Assembly (NCBI RefSeq): GCF_019457635.1
Contig: NZ_CP080412.1
Location: 1,736,001 to 1,800,000 of the forward strand
From: Shewanella mangrovisoli
GTDB taxonomy: Bacteria > Pseudomonadota > Gammaproteobacteria > Enterobacterales > Shewanellaceae
DNA: 64,000 nucleotides
Direction of reading: 5' to 3'
Below are positions 17,686 through 27,886 of the stretch, in pieces; the first letter of the stretch is position 1, and each line of letters starts with the position of its first letter. The position numbers were made by a program, and so were the translations under genes. Under the pieces are notes generated by a model. The model searched no databases. It was not told the origin of the DNA and saw only the letters and a program-made list of their open reading frames with translations.

Positions 17686-18120
17686 ATGATGGAAAAGGAT
17701 GCATTAGTTAAGCTTGCCATTGAATACTTTAAGAAAGTTGATGCGGGTGATGCGAGTTACTTAGATTTATTTAGCGAAGAGGTCGACTTTTTCTTCCCCA
17801 AATTTGGACGCGCTATGGGCAAGGACAGCTTAGTTGAGTTTGGCAATCGCATCGGCAGTTCACTTAGCAGTATTTGGCATGATATCGACGGTTTTAACAT
17901 CACTGTTTCTGGCAATAAAGTTATCGTTGAAGGGCAAGAAGGTGGGGTCATGAGTGATGGCTCCGTTTGGCCAGACAACAAGATTTCAACTGGTCGTTTT
18001 TGCAGTGTTTTTGAGTTTACTGACCATCTTATTAGCCGCATGTACGTGTACGTCGACCCTGACTTCCCAAGCCTCGATGTAGCGAGGATCTCTGTATTGT
18101 CAGGTCAACAGCAGGCCTAA
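17686..18120 (+). CDS. SnoaL-like / NTF2-fold protein
   Basis: 144 residues from ATG 17686 (a second ATG follows directly, with AGGA just upstream). The pattern of an N-terminal helix with KKVDAGDASYLDLFSEEVDFFFP, then SVWPDNKISTGRFCSVFEFTDHLISRMYVYVDP, is that of the NTF2-like SnoaL fold, a small alpha+beta cone that binds hydrophobic small molecules and sometimes acts as an isomerase or hydrolase. The substrate cannot be inferred. It lies in the same accessory stretch as the GNAT gene. Confidence 0.75.
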   Translation: MMEKDALVKLAIEYFKKVDAGDASYLDLFSEEVDFFFPKFGRAMGKDSLVEFGNRIGSSLSSIWHDIDGFNITVSGNKVIVEGQEGGVMSDGSVWPDNKISTGRFCSVFEFTDHLISRMYVYVDPDFPSLDVARISVLSGQQQA

Positions 18121-18137
18121 TGAGTAGCATTGTGTAG

Positions 18138-18362
18138 GTGAGTAGTACGTTAAACCATGATCGAGAACAAGTCTTCGCAATGGAGTATGTTGTGACAAGG
18201 ATAACGGAATTACTCAGTACATTAAACGCGTTATCGGCGGCTGATCCAGATCATTATCCGGCAGTGACATTAGATGGGTACTTTATTGGACTCTATAACA
18301 AAAAACATCAGCCTAGGCCGATGTTTTTTATATCGATTAAAGTAGTCACTCAATCGAGTTAG
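18138..18362 (+). CDS. Doubtful small ORF before the xthA terminator
   Basis: A possible 74-residue protein from GTG 18138, or 60 residues from ATG 18180. Its last third runs through the xthA terminator hairpin (18300-18331) and ends inside xthA. There is no clear ribosome site. The middle part ([20 protein letters not shown]) could form an amphipathic helix. I keep it only as a possibility. Confidence 0.25.
   Translation: MSSTLNHDREQVFAMEYVVTRITELLSTLNALSAADPDHYPAVTLDGYFIGLYNKKHQPRPMFFISIKVVTQSS
18300..18331 (-). terminator. Terminator of the yciB-yciI-xthA operon
   Basis: On the minus strand AACATCGGCC, loop TA, GGCTGATGTT pairs with one G-U wobble and is followed by six T. It lies about 30 bases beyond the xthA stop. 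In the plus direction the wobble becomes an A-C mismatch, but six T also follow, so it may work both ways. Confidence 0.75.
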
Positions 18363-19171
18363 GCTTCTTTAAAGGTGCTCCAAATTGGCGCGTGATCTGA
18401 GGGTTTGTCGATACCGCGCAGCTCGTAATCGACGTCGGATTCAACTAAACGTGCGGCCAGTGACGGCGTCGCTAAGATCACATCGATGCGTAGGCCACGG
18501 TTATCATCGAAGCCTTTGCTGCGGTAATCGAACCATGAATAACGCTCGCAGCGGTCGGGGTGCAGTTGACGGAAGGTATCCACCAATCCCCAATCCTGCA
18601 GGGTTTTCAGCCATTCACGCTCTTCGGGTTGGAAGCTGCATTTACCGGTTTTTAGCCAACGTTTGCGGTTAACTTCACCGATGCCGATATCCAAATCGAT
18701 GGGCGAAATATTGATATCCCCAATGATGGCGATATCTTCATCGTTGCTATGATTAGCGTGCAAATGCGCCATTAAGTCCTGATAAAACTTACGCTTAGCA
18801 GGGTATTTTGTCGGATGGTCGATGCTTTCGCCCTGAGGGAAATAACCATTCAACACAGTTAGCGGGCGGCCATTTGCCTGAGCAAAGGTGCCGATAATCA
18901 TGCGGCGCTGCGCATCTTCTTCATCAGTTGCAAAACCCTTTTGCACCTTAAGTGGGGCGACTTTGGAGAGCATGGCTACGCCATAGTGTGCCTTGCCACC
19001 GTGGTAATGCACGTGATAGCCCATGGCCTCGACTTCGGCGAGCGGGAAGGCTTCATCGTGCACTTTGGTTTCTTGCAGGCCGATAATGTCGGGCTGATGG
19101 CTGTCGATTAACGCTTGCAATTGATGCAGGCGAGAACGCAATCCATTGATATTGAAAGAAACGATTTTCAT
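18359..19171 (-). CDS. xthA: Exodeoxyribonuclease III
   Basis: 270 residues, close to E. coli XthA in length and sequence ([34 protein letters not shown]). Active-site motifs of the exonuclease-endonuclease-phosphatase fold are intact: the Glu of [18 protein letters not shown], and SDHAPIW at the end. It cleaves DNA at abasic sites and removes 3' blocking groups in base excision repair. Its ATG overlaps the yciI stop in a TAATG, so it is translationally coupled and last in the operon. Confidence 0.95.
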   Translation of the reverse strand: MKIVSFNINGLRSRLHQLQALIDSHQPDIIGLQETKVHDEAFPLAEVEAMGYHVHYHGGKAHYGVAMLSKVAPLKVQKGFATDEEDAQRRMIIGTFAQANGRPLTVLNGYFPQGESIDHPTKYPAKRKFYQDLMAHLHANHSNDEDIAIIGDINISPIDLDIGIGEVNRKRWLKTGKCSFQPEEREWLKTLQDWGLVDTFRQLHPDRCERYSWFDYRSKGFDDNRGLRIDVILATPSLAARLVESDVDYELRGIDKPSDHAPIWSTFKEA

Positions 19172-19470
19172 TAAGGCAGAACTCGTTTAAAGGGTTTAAC
19201 CACAACGCTTTGATATACGCCCGCCGCGAAGTAAGGATCGGCATCTGCCCAGGCTTGAGCCGTGGCTAACGAATCGAAATCCGCAACCACTAATGAGCCG
19301 CTAAAACCCGCATCGCCTGGGTTTTCGCTATCGATAGCGGGGTGTGGACCCGCAACCAGCAAACGACCTTCATCGGCCAGTTCCTGTAAGCGAGCTAAAT
19401 GCGCAGGACGCGCCGCTAAACGTTTTTCTAAGCTGTTCTCAACATCCTGAGCTGAAATCATATACCACAT
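19171..19470 (-). CDS. yciI: YciI-family protein
   Basis: 99 residues, like E. coli YciI across the whole length ([47 protein letters not shown]). The YciI fold is ferredoxin-like with a conserved His/Asp pair and may bind small ligands; its reaction is unknown. It overlaps both neighbours by one base in TAATG junctions (yciB stop/yciI start at 19470, yciI stop/xthA start at 19171). Confidence 0.92.
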   Translation of the reverse strand: MWYMISAQDVENSLEKRLAARPAHLARLQELADEGRLLVAGPHPAIDSENPGDAGFSGSLVVADFDSLATAQAWADADPYFAAGVYQSVVVKPFKRVLP

Positions 19471-20015
19471 TATTTGAGTTCCTTGCGTTGATCTTCGGGA
19501 AGATGTTTATAAAGGTAAAAGACGGTGATAACGGTATTAATCAGGGTTAAGGCGGTGAGGCCAAACACTTTAAAGTTCACCCAAGTTTCTAACGGCAGTC
19601 TAAAGGCGACATAGATATTGACTAGGCCACAGATGGCAAAAAAGCTCACCCAGTACCAAGTTACGTGTGCCCAAATCTTATCGGCCACCTTCATCTCTTT
19701 ACCCAACATGGACTTTAAAATCGACTTGTTGAGTAGCTGGCTCACACCAAGGGCTAGGGCAAATAAAGCATAAATAATAGTGACTTTCCACTTGATAAAG
19801 GCATCGTCATGGAACACTAAGGTGAGGGTACCAAACACTGTCACCATAGCGAACGTAATAAGGTGCATCTTCTCCAATTTTTTGTACAGCGCATAGGTCA
19901 CGACTAATTGCAGTGCGGTGGCTGCGATTAAGGCACCACTGGCGATATAAATATCGAAAAATTTATAGACGGCAAAAAAGATAATGAGGGGCAGAAAATC
20001 AAGCAGTTGTTTCAT
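19470..20015 (-). CDS. yciB: Inner-membrane intracellular septation protein YciB (IspZ)
   Basis: 181 residues from ATG 20015 ([14 protein letters not shown]), the same beginning and length as E. coli YciB. The frame remains open upstream but that extension overlaps the putB end and has no membrane or family similarity. About five membrane segments are visible, and [16 protein letters not shown] and the NIYVAF region are typical. YciB contributes to cell-envelope integrity and septum formation. First gene of the coupled yciB-yciI-xthA operon. Confidence 0.93.
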   Translation of the reverse strand: MKQLLDFLPLIIFFAVYKFFDIYIASGALIAATALQLVVTYALYKKLEKMHLITFAMVTVFGTLTLVFHDDAFIKWKVTIIYALFALALGVSQLLNKSILKSMLGKEMKVADKIWAHVTWYWVSFFAICGLVNIYVAFRLPLETWVNFKVFGLTALTLINTVITVFYLYKHLPEDQRKELK

Positions 20016-20176
20016 AAATAATCGTGTTAAGAAGACGTGGGCTTGAGTGTAGCACGGGGGGCTAGAGGGAAAAAGCCGTGAAAGGTGACCGATTGCTAAC
20101 TGTTGCATCAAAGCGGCGCGAACGGCTGTTGCAATCCATGTTGCCCTTACAACTAAGTGGGCTGTGACCGATAAGG

Positions 20177-21220
20177 CTAAGCTTGCGCGGCACGTTTGGC
20201 TTGGGCGCGCGTGGCTAATGGGCAATCGCCGCAGCGATGACTATTAGCGAGTTGATACCTTAAGCAGCATACACGGCGAATATTGTCAGCGTGAGTTGCA
20301 GTGTCGGGCAGCAGATTAATGCTGTTATATAGTGGATTATCCTCGTCATCTTCAAAGGATTTTGTGTTAAATAGCAGTGCCTTAAGGTGCTCAAATTCAA
20401 TATTTGGCAATGCCATTTCGCCTAAATACCAGTGAATAAGGTAGCCTAAATGGCTCCAATACAGCTTGGCGGGTGTTGGGCTTAAACCGGTTAATCGCTC
20501 AACACTAGGGACTAGATGGCTTTGAATCCACTGAATAAGTTGTAGCTCGCGGGGTGGCGTTAAGACAGTGGTTTTAACTCTGGCGGCTTTTACTATATCG
20601 GTTTTCACCTGAGGAGTGGGGGCTAAGGTTAATTGAAACTCAAAACCTGTAACTCTGCCCGAATCGTGGGGCTTAAGGTAAAAATGCTCAGACGCTATAT
20701 CAATCTGCTCAATTTGCTCAAGGGTGCTCGCAAGCGAGTGCGGCGCGTTAATAATCCACTCCAACATGGGTGGCACTAACAGACCGAAATACCACTGCCC
20801 CCAGAGCGAGTGCAGGGCTTTGGAGTTACGGCTATGGCTGAGCAATATCTGCTCGGGAATATTCTCTAACGGGATGGGGGATGTGGATTTTCCTAAGGGT
20901 GGATAGGCCTTGGCAAAATCCAGTAAAAGCTGCTGATACACGGCTGGCTGACTCCAAGTATCAATACTGAGTCCTTGGGGCTTAGTGGTTGCCACAAAAT
21001 GCTGGGCATAAAATGGGGCGCGTAGCGCTAGGCGTTGATTAAACTCCTGGGCTACTTGAGTGAAATCCATTTGGCTCTTTGTTAAACCGAGTGCTGTTTG
21101 CTTGGCGATCGCAATGCCTAAACTCTGCGAGCACTTGGTTTTGCAGTGCTTGGTACGACTCGGTTTAGTCTCACTGGAAAGCTTGACTAAGGCCGGGGCT
21201 GACTCTCCTTGGCGCGCCAT
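20177..21220 (-). CDS. putB: Siderophore ferric reductase, FhuF-like [2Fe-2S] protein
   Basis: 347 residues from ATG 21220. The C-terminus carries the FhuF-type cluster motif Cys-Cys-x10-Cys-x2-Cys ([20 protein letters not shown]). Such proteins reduce iron in imported hydroxamate siderophores so that it is released in the cytoplasm. AAGGAG lies 5 bases before ATG 21220, which supports this start. The family usually begins nearer the internal ATG at 21070, so the first 50 residues are unusual; they are basic and rich in Lys, Thr and Ser. It is the last gene of the siderophore locus, after a hairpin at 21247-21280. Confidence 0.85.
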   Translation of the reverse strand: MARQGESAPALVKLSSETKPSRTKHCKTKCSQSLGIAIAKQTALGLTKSQMDFTQVAQEFNQRLALRAPFYAQHFVATTKPQGLSIDTWSQPAVYQQLLLDFAKAYPPLGKSTSPIPLENIPEQILLSHSRNSKALHSLWGQWYFGLLVPPMLEWIINAPHSLASTLEQIEQIDIASEHFYLKPHDSGRVTGFEFQLTLAPTPQVKTDIVKAARVKTTVLTPPRELQLIQWIQSHLVPSVERLTGLSPTPAKLYWSHLGYLIHWYLGEMALPNIEFEHLKALLFNTKSFEDDEDNPLYNSINLLPDTATHADNIRRVCCLRYQLANSHRCGDCPLATRAQAKRAAQA

Positions 21221-21246
21221 AATCACTCCTTAGGCTTGAATGGATT

Positions 21247-21280
21247 AAACTGCGGTGAACTCTAGATTTACCGCAGTTTT
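21247..21280 (-). terminator. Hairpin between putA and putB
   Basis: AAACTGCGGT and ACCGCAGTTT form a perfect 10-bp stem around a 13-base loop in the gap between the two genes. The T run after it is weak, so it may lower rather than stop transcription into putB. Confidence 0.45.
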
Positions 21281-21311
21281 CATTGATTAACAGTTGGGTA
21301 TCGACAGTCCG

Positions 21312-23504
21312 TTAGAAGCGATAATCCAAATTCACGCTCATGCTGCGTGGGGCGCCGTATTGGAACTGGCTATATTGCCCCACTTGGCTGTAGTAGGTTT
21401 TATCTAAGGCGTTGTGCACATTGGCGCTTAGCTTTAGCTGCTCGGTAAAGGCATAACTTGCCATTAGGCTGGCCAATGCGTAGGAGTCTTGCTCAACCTC
21501 GACTCTGCCTAAGGGTGAGTTCACGGTTTGATAGACTCGGCTTTGCCAATTAACCCCTGCGCCGAGCTGCAACTTGTTCCAATCGCCGCTAAAGGTATAA
21601 GTGGTAAAGAGCTTTAGCTGCTGGCGAGGGGAAGTGGTGTTGATGCGATTGCCCTTAGGATCGTCGGTGCTGAATTGGGTGTAGCCGAAGTAGATATTCC
21701 AGTCATCGGTGATTTTGCCCGTGGATTCAAACTCAAAGCCTTGGGTTTTAGTGCCGTTAACCTCTCGATACACTGGGATAGTGGTGCCCGGCAACACATC
21801 GCCAGTGCGTTCGCCAACATTATCTTGGCGAATTTCAAATACCGACAACGACATATCTAAGCTTTCATCCATCAAGCTCGCCTTAATGCCCGCCTCGTAG
21901 TTTTTACCTTTGACGGGGTCGATGTAACTGGCATCGATACGCTGCAAGGTTTGCGGCGCAAAAATATCCGTATAACTGGCGTAAAGGGAGTATTGCTCGC
22001 CCAGAGCGTAGGTCAGGCCAAAATAGGTGGTGAGCTCATTGTCGACCTTAAAATCATACATGCTGCCAAAGTTATCTTGGTCGGTTTGCCATTGGTTCAG
22101 GCGCAGCCCCGCAAGCAATGCCAAGGCATCGGTCAGATTGAGCTGCGTGGCCACATAGGCGGCGCTTTGCTCGGTTTCACCGAAGGAGCCCGTGGTGTGA
22201 GTTTCCTTCCACTGAGGTTTTGGATACTGGAAATTGGGATCGCGAAAATCTCCCAATGGCGGCACGGCGGCCGTAGGGTAATAGTAAGGGTTGGCAAACT
22301 CTTGGCGCTGACCCGTCCAGCCAAAGGTGAGCTGGTGCTCTTGGCCAAACAGGGCGAACATTCCCTGCGCCCGTAAGTCGAGGTTATGTTGGGTACGGCT
22401 ACCATCGACATAGGCGATTGAGCCTGCGGTTGAGCCTATGTTTGTTACCGGATCGGGATAGCCTGTAGCCCAGAGTACATCGTATTTCAGTGAGTTATCG
22501 CCGTAACTGTAGGTGCCTTTTAGCTCCCAACCGTTATCAAAACGATGTTCAAGGCTGGCGAAGGTATTGAGTCCTTGGGTATGCGCCGAGGCCCAATCGG
22601 GGGCGGTGGAGGTCGCGCGATCGTAATTTGTACGGCTGCCATCACTGTGGAACAGCGGCAGACCGCCGGACATAGTGCCTTCGGGCGTGGTGTCTTGATA
22701 ATCCACGCCTAAGGTAAGCAGTGTGCTGGCGGTAATATCGGCTTCAACAATGCCATAGAGGGTGGTGCGTTGCTGCTCGTATCTGTCTTGGAAGGATTCT
22801 TTATCCTGATAGGCGGCGACAACACGACCACGAATGCTGCCACTGTCGTTTAAGCCGCTGGATAAATCGACCATACCGCGCAGATTGTTCCATGAGCCGA
22901 CACTCACTGAGGTGCTGCCCATAAATTCTTGGGTCGGGCGTTTACGAATAAGGTTAATCGCGGCCGAGGGATTACCCGCACCTGTCATTAATCCTGTGGC
23001 GCCACGGACAATTTCCACCCGCTCGTAGATGGCAGTATCGATAAGATTATCGCCGTAGTTAAAACGGGTGTCATAGGTGGTGGGCACGCCATCGTAAAGA
23101 ATGCTAGTGACCGCAATCCCCCGCGAGCTGATGCTGTATCTGTCGTTGTCCATCGGCCGAGCATTGATGCCGGCCACGCTGGTCATGGCGTCGATCACGC
23201 TGTTTAGTTGTTGATCGTGCATCATTTGGCTAGTCACAGAGGTGACGGATTGCGGCGTCTCTAAATAGGACAAATCTAAGCCCGTTGCCGTATTCATCGC
23301 CTGAGTTTTGTAGCGATTATCGTGGAGATCCTTAGCGCCAACGACATTAATGATTTCAATGTCTTTGGTGGACTTTTTCTGGGTGTCGCTGGCATCGGCA
23401 TAAGCATAGGGCATGCTGAGTATGGCAGAGCAGAGGATAAGCTCAGGGCGGGTGATGGCGAGTTGGCAGTGCGCCGCGAGGCGGTTGAGGGGGAAGGTTT
23501 TCAT
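21312..23504 (-). CDS. putA: TonB-dependent siderophore receptor of the putrebactin locus
   Basis: 730 residues from ATG 23504, giving MKTFPLNRLAAH and a signal peptide ending near ADA. ATG 23525 in the same frame would add 7 residues; neither has a clear ribosome site. It has a TonB-box-like segment (EIINVVGAKD), the plug signature VEIVRGATGLMTGAGNPSAAINLIRKRP, and a C-terminal beta-barrel ending in Phe (VNLDYRF). The plug resembles FhuE/FpvA-type hydroxamate receptors. Its place directly after the siderophore synthesis genes points to uptake of ferric putrebactin. It is separated from pubC by two perfect hairpins. Confidence 0.9.
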   Translation of the reverse strand: MKTFPLNRLAAHCQLAITRPELILCSAILSMPYAYADASDTQKKSTKDIEIINVVGAKDLHDNRYKTQAMNTATGLDLSYLETPQSVTSVTSQMMHDQQLNSVIDAMTSVAGINARPMDNDRYSISSRGIAVTSILYDGVPTTYDTRFNYGDNLIDTAIYERVEIVRGATGLMTGAGNPSAAINLIRKRPTQEFMGSTSVSVGSWNNLRGMVDLSSGLNDSGSIRGRVVAAYQDKESFQDRYEQQRTTLYGIVEADITASTLLTLGVDYQDTTPEGTMSGGLPLFHSDGSRTNYDRATSTAPDWASAHTQGLNTFASLEHRFDNGWELKGTYSYGDNSLKYDVLWATGYPDPVTNIGSTAGSIAYVDGSRTQHNLDLRAQGMFALFGQEHQLTFGWTGQRQEFANPYYYPTAAVPPLGDFRDPNFQYPKPQWKETHTTGSFGETEQSAAYVATQLNLTDALALLAGLRLNQWQTDQDNFGSMYDFKVDNELTTYFGLTYALGEQYSLYASYTDIFAPQTLQRIDASYIDPVKGKNYEAGIKASLMDESLDMSLSVFEIRQDNVGERTGDVLPGTTIPVYREVNGTKTQGFEFESTGKITDDWNIYFGYTQFSTDDPKGNRINTTSPRQQLKLFTTYTFSGDWNKLQLGAGVNWQSRVYQTVNSPLGRVEVEQDSYALASLMASYAFTEQLKLSANVHNALDKTYYSQVGQYSQFQYGAPRSMSVNLDYRF

Positions 23505-23554
23505 AATAATGATCTTAAATTCCATTTAGGCTGTTTGATTGACTAGGTTGTTTT

Positions 23555-23594
23555 TGGGCACAGACGCGTGCCCAGAGTGGGCGCGGGCCCACTC
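23555..23594 (-). other. Tandem hairpins between pubC and putA
   Basis: Two perfect stems lie back to back: TGGGCAC/GTGCCCA (23555-23574) and GAGTGGGC/GCCCACTC with a GCGG loop (23575-23594). No T run follows in the operon direction, so they look like RNA-processing or stability elements rather than a terminator. Confidence 0.6.
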
Positions 23595-23608
23595 AAGGTT
23601 AAAATGCT

Positions 23609-25504
23609 TTAGGGTTTGATTTTTAGCTTCTGATTTACTGAGCCAAAGGCATGGCTTTGCCTGAAGACGGCCAGCGGATTAACAATTTCGCCCGCAAAGC
23701 GCAGATTTTTTTCCCGGTCGGCAAGGTCAATCATCTGCTGGTTGTTATTAAGCTGAATGCGATTCAGGCAAGTGCGAACGAAGCTGTCTTTAAAGAGATC
23801 GTATTGTGCAAATTTGTCCGCCAACTGCGGATGCTGCGCTTGATAGTCGCGCACATTGTCTGCCACCAACTCCCAAAATTGCGTTTCGCTGACCTCGGTT
23901 TGCTTATCCAGAATGGGCGCTAAATAACGGAAAATACAGTCGAAAATATCGAGCAAGATATAGTTGAGCTTCATCTCTTCCTCAAGCTCGACCGCAAGGC
24001 GCTGCACCTCTTGCGGCAGTGGCTCGCTACCGTTGAGTACTGCGACTTCTTCGCCGATATCCTTCATCAAAATTTTGACAGGGATGCCAGCATCGAGCAC
24101 TAAAATCAGGTTCTCGCCATGAGGCATAAACACCAGATCGTAGGCAAAGAAGGCGTGCAATAGCGGTGATAAGTAGAGGTTGAGATAGCGCTTGACCCAC
24201 TCCTTGGCGCTTAAGCCCGAGTGCGCGATTAAGGCGGCAAGCAGGGCTTGCTCCTGATGATCGACGTGTAATAGCGCCGCCATGGTCATCAGGGTTTGCT
24301 GCGGCTCAATATGCGGCAACGGACTCTCGCGCCACAGCGCCGACAGCATTTTCTTATAGGCGCTATCTTGGGTGAGTGCTTCTTCGTAATACCTATGGTG
24401 ATAACCGATTGCGGCGATTTCTTTTAGGATCACAAAACCTTGCTCGGCAAAATAGCTGTCGCTTTCGATAAGCTTGGCCACCCAAGCGTTGATCTGCGGG
24501 GTGCAGCTCATATACAGCGGCGAAAGCCCGCGCATAAAGCCCATGTTTAGGATAGAAAGCGCGGTTTTGACGTAGCATTTTTGCGGCGCAGTTAAGTTAA
24601 AGAAGGTGCGGATAGATTGTTGAACTTGGTAGCAATCTTGGCTTTCGCCGAGGTAAATAATGTCGCCACGGGCGATTTCGCCAGCAAAAGTGCGGGCAAT
24701 TTTTTCGCGCCACTGCCAAGGATGAACGGGCATAAAATAAAAGCTATCGGCCGCTTGTCCCTTTGCGCTTAAGTGTTGTTGAAACTCGGAGAACTGTTCG
24801 CCAAGCTCCTGTTTTAACAAGCTATCATGGTCCAATCCTTCTAGGGCGGAGAAGGTGGTTTTGTCCTTACGCACCGCAATCCACACTAGCTGAAGCGCGC
24901 TGGCACTCTCGGGGGCAAATTGGTCATAGTCCTGCATATCAAAACCAATGCGGCCATTGTTGGCGATAAACACTGGGTGCCCCTCGGTCATGCCCGCCTC
25001 AATCGTTTGATAGTCGGCCTTAGCGAGTGTTGCGGCGGGGATGGCTTGATGGGCCAACTTGTAGGCCTTGCTGTAGAGGGTGCTGGTGATTTCTTCAAGA
25101 TAGGTTGGCAGCAGAGTTTCACTCATGCCCAAGGCATCTTTCAGTTTGATAATCAAACTCATGGCATCGAGTGGCTTGTCTTGGCCCGCACTGCTGACCC
25201 GAATCGACCCGGTTTCTATCTCAAGGTGGTCGAGCTGATAATGGCGCGCACTGAAGTAATAGGTACAGTCCTTGAGCCTCAGTTCATAGTGATTGATGCC
25301 TGCCGCTTGGCGGTAAATTTGTGGGGTGATGATCTTCTCATGGGTAAATTCGCAGAGGATTTTTTTCACCAAATGGCGATTGGCCGCCTGCCAATATTCC
25401 GGTATTAAGTGGGCAGGGACGTGTGTATGGGCAGTGGCCTCCAGCGTGGGGAATTCGGTTTGAGTGAATGGCGTGAGTAATGCGCGGTTAGTGGCTAAGT
25501 TCAT
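23609..25504 (-). CDS. pubC: NRPS-independent siderophore synthetase (IucA/IucC family), putrebactin synthase
   Basis: 631 residues. Family features include [13 protein letters not shown], the ATP-binding HPWQWREKI with the preceding [21 protein letters not shown], and the C-terminal [15 protein letters not shown] followed by [11 protein letters not shown], matching the FhuF-like iron-transport end of the family. It joins and cyclises N-hydroxy-N-succinyl-putrescine units to the macrocyclic dihydroxamate putrebactin. Its ATG overlaps the pubB stop (ATGA), so translation is coupled. The product is inferred from the Shewanella gene order pubABC; the family assignment itself is firm. Confidence 0.92.
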   Translation of the reverse strand: MNLATNRALLTPFTQTEFPTLEATAHTHVPAHLIPEYWQAANRHLVKKILCEFTHEKIITPQIYRQAAGINHYELRLKDCTYYFSARHYQLDHLEIETGSIRVSSAGQDKPLDAMSLIIKLKDALGMSETLLPTYLEEITSTLYSKAYKLAHQAIPAATLAKADYQTIEAGMTEGHPVFIANNGRIGFDMQDYDQFAPESASALQLVWIAVRKDKTTFSALEGLDHDSLLKQELGEQFSEFQQHLSAKGQAADSFYFMPVHPWQWREKIARTFAGEIARGDIIYLGESQDCYQVQQSIRTFFNLTAPQKCYVKTALSILNMGFMRGLSPLYMSCTPQINAWVAKLIESDSYFAEQGFVILKEIAAIGYHHRYYEEALTQDSAYKKMLSALWRESPLPHIEPQQTLMTMAALLHVDHQEQALLAALIAHSGLSAKEWVKRYLNLYLSPLLHAFFAYDLVFMPHGENLILVLDAGIPVKILMKDIGEEVAVLNGSEPLPQEVQRLAVELEEEMKLNYILLDIFDCIFRYLAPILDKQTEVSETQFWELVADNVRDYQAQHPQLADKFAQYDLFKDSFVRTCLNRIQLNNNQQMIDLADREKNLRFAGEIVNPLAVFRQSHAFGSVNQKLKIKP

Positions 25505-26175
25505 CGGGTTACCTGCAAAATGATAGGGTTAACAGCGGTTGTGTGGGTCGCATGAGTTACTTGAGTCGCTTGAGTTGCAGTGCGCGGCATTAAAAGTGCG
25601 CTGGTCTTTTGCGCTAATTGGCGACTCTGGGCGCTACAAAAACCGAGGAATGCGGCTTTGCTGCGCAGTTGAATAGTTTTTTGGTAGCGGATCCCAATTT
25701 GGCTATTTAAGCGGTGAATTTTGTGATTTTGCTGATCCGGCTCGACCACCATTCGTTTAAAGGCAAGCTTTTCGAGAATGAGCTCAGCAATAGCCTGCAT
25801 CACTTGACCGGACAAGCCATGAACGGGCTTACCCTCAAGCGGCGCGAGGATGAGGTGCATACCGCAATCGAGCCGTTCCACGGCATAGTGCTCACCCACT
25901 TCATCTTGGGCGGGATCGTATAACTCCACCATAAACAGCGGTTTGGCTTGCCATTCACCTATCAGTGCAAGCTTGTGCTCGCTTGGCGCCAACGCCTGAG
26001 CAAGTGCATCGAGACTCATCCCCTGCATACCCCAAAAGCGGGCATAGTCTTGGTTAAACCAGCTCTGCAACATAGCGAGGTGTTGAGGGAGATTGAGCGG
26101 TTTAAACACAAACTCATCAATCACAATGGGTGTTGAGAGTGAGGCCACACAGTGGCGACTCCAATGTCTGGCCAT
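25501..26175 (-). CDS. pubB: Hydroxamate siderophore acyltransferase (AlcB/IucB type)
   Basis: 224 residues of a GNAT-fold acyltransferase. [29 protein letters not shown] is the classic start of the RhbD/AlcB/IucB family and [24 protein letters not shown] is the conserved core. It acylates N-hydroxyputrescine, probably from succinyl-CoA. The last 30 residues are Thr/Ala-rich and low in complexity. The ATG at 26175 shares a TAATG with the pubA stop, and the stop overlaps pubC by four bases, so the three genes form one coupled unit. Confidence 0.9.
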   Translation of the reverse strand: MARHWSRHCVASLSTPIVIDEFVFKPLNLPQHLAMLQSWFNQDYARFWGMQGMSLDALAQALAPSEHKLALIGEWQAKPLFMVELYDPAQDEVGEHYAVERLDCGMHLILAPLEGKPVHGLSGQVMQAIAELILEKLAFKRMVVEPDQQNHKIHRLNSQIGIRYQKTIQLRSKAAFLGFCSAQSRQLAQKTSALLMPRTATQATQVTHATHTTAVNPIILQVTR

Positions 26176-27665
26176 TACTGCGCCTCCTTGTGGGGTGCCA
26201 TCAACACCGACACGCTGCCGCCCGAAGGACTTATCCGCAACGCGGCCAGTGGCTCAACATTACGATGCTGCGTAGGTTGCGCCGCCGAAGATACCGTCTT
26301 GCTTGGTGTGGCTGTTATGGCTGAGTGGGGGCTGCTGGTGGGCTGGTTTTGCTGCGCGCGGATCTTGGTTGGGTCGAAGGTTTGGAAGGCGATACTGTCT
26401 TCAATCGGATAGGGTGCGTAACCTAAAACCGCTTGCAGAATCGTCGCATTGCGATAGCAGCCCATGCCCAGATCCGGTGAGCTGATGCCATGGGTATGCA
26501 GGCCCGCATTTTGGATGAAAATATCGCCTCTGATATCGATGCCATAATCCCGCTGGATGGCGAGTTGGCCGCGATCATCAAATTCAATTTGTGATTTAAT
26601 TCCTTGAATAAATTCGGGTAAACGATATTGATAGCCAGTGCCTAAGACGACGGCGCCCGTCTGTTGCTCGAGGGCATATTCCTGTTCGAAGTGGTTGAAT
26701 TTGAGCGTTAGCTTGTCGCCCGAGGTTTCTATCTTATCGAGTGCCACGTTGGTCAGCAGCTGGCATTGGATATCACTGACTAAACGTTTTTGGTAAAGCA
26801 GATCATAAATATCGTTGATTAACTCGGCATTGATCCCCTTGTAGAGGGATTTTTGATTTGCAATCAATCGGCTGCGTTTTTCCGGCGACAGTTCGTGGAA
26901 GTAATCCACATAATCTGGCGAAGTCATTTCTAGGGTGAGTTTGGTGTATTCCAGCGGATAGAAGCGTGGCGAGCGGGTCATCCAATTTAATTGATAACCA
27001 TAGGTATCAATATCTTGCAACAGATCGTAAAAGATTTCTGCCGCGCTTTGACCACTGCCGATCACGGTAATGGCGCTTTGGCTCTGCAGGTAAGTTTTCT
27101 GCTGCATATAGCTGGCGCTGTGCATCACGCGGGGATCGTGCATCGGGCAATTGTCTGGCACGTAGGGCGTGGTGCCCGTGCCGAGCACCAGTTTGCGGCA
27201 CAAATAGGTTTGGGGCTGGCCGCTGCGTCTATCAACACCCGTAACATGGTAGATACCTTCACCGGCGTTGTAATCTAATTGCGTGACCTTAAAACCGAAT
27301 CTCAGATTGGAGAGTTGTTTGCTAACCCATTGACAATACTGGTTATACTCATTTCGCGGCAGGAAAAAGTTTTCACGAATATAAAAGGGATACAGCCTGC
27401 CAGTTTGCTTGGCAAAATTGAGATAGCTATAGCGACTAGTGGGATCGGCCATGGTCACTAAGTCGGACATAAACGGCGTTTGCAGCCGAGAGGCGCTGAG
27501 CAGCATGCCTGGGTGCCAGTCAAACTCGGTTTTGGCATCTAAAAACAAACAGCTAAAGCCATCGATAGGTTCACTCAGGGCGGCCAATCCGAGATTGAAC
27601 GGACCTATGCCGATACCGAGTAGATCGAAAATCCTGCGATCGTTTTCCTTTTTTGGGGTAGTCAC
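26175..27665 (-). CDS. pubA: Putrescine/diamine N-monooxygenase
   Basis: 496 residues of the lysine/ornithine N-hydroxylase family. LLGIGIGPFNLGLAAL is the FAD site and VIGSGQSAAEIF the NADPH site; WHPGMLLSASRLQTPFMSDLV is conserved. It makes N-hydroxyputrescine, the first step to putrebactin. The start codon is GTG (27665), supported by a perfect AAGGAGG 5 bases upstream. After the catalytic domain a tail of about 60 residues is rich in Ser, Thr, Pro and Gln and looks disordered. A Fur-like site lies about 205 bases upstream at 27872. Confidence 0.92.
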   Translation of the reverse strand: MTTPKKENDRRIFDLLGIGIGPFNLGLAALSEPIDGFSCLFLDAKTEFDWHPGMLLSASRLQTPFMSDLVTMADPTSRYSYLNFAKQTGRLYPFYIRENFFLPRNEYNQYCQWVSKQLSNLRFGFKVTQLDYNAGEGIYHVTGVDRRSGQPQTYLCRKLVLGTGTTPYVPDNCPMHDPRVMHSASYMQQKTYLQSQSAITVIGSGQSAAEIFYDLLQDIDTYGYQLNWMTRSPRFYPLEYTKLTLEMTSPDYVDYFHELSPEKRSRLIANQKSLYKGINAELINDIYDLLYQKRLVSDIQCQLLTNVALDKIETSGDKLTLKFNHFEQEYALEQQTGAVVLGTGYQYRLPEFIQGIKSQIEFDDRGQLAIQRDYGIDIRGDIFIQNAGLHTHGISSPDLGMGCYRNATILQAVLGYAPYPIEDSIAFQTFDPTKIRAQQNQPTSSPHSAITATPSKTVSSAAQPTQHRNVEPLAALRISPSGGSVSVLMAPHKEAQ

Positions 27666-27871
27666 TTACGCCTCCTTAAGTTCCAGCTGCCAACCGAAAC
27701 TGTGGTTGTCATCATCGGCTGATGGGCAAGCCAGGAGTGGTTCTCTCTATCTCAGCCGAGTGAGTCATTCCCTTATCTTGCGGATCAGGATCGGTTCCAT
27801 GTATTGCGCATAAGCTGAGGATTACTACCTCAGCGCAACGGCGAATAAATTAGCATTCTAAAAATTACAAA

Positions 27872-27886
27872 TGCAAATCATTCTCA
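27872..27886. promoter_or_regulatory. Fur box upstream of pubABC
   Basis: TGCAAATCATTCTCA matches the 7-1-7 Fur core TGATAATNATTATCA at 12 positions. It is the best such site in the 580-base gap before the siderophore genes. Iron-repressed expression of pubABC is known in Shewanella; binding here is inferred. Apart from this site and the terminator near 28195, I see nothing in 27666-28244. Confidence 0.65.

Noticed and set aside
20016..20225. N-terminal extension of yciB to 20225
   Set aside because: It overlaps the putB end, contains no YciB-like sequence, and ATG 20015 matches the known YciB start.
24920..25408. 162-residue plus-strand frame inside pubC
   Set aside because: Antisense to a well-supported conserved enzyme; no ribosome site or recognizable domain.
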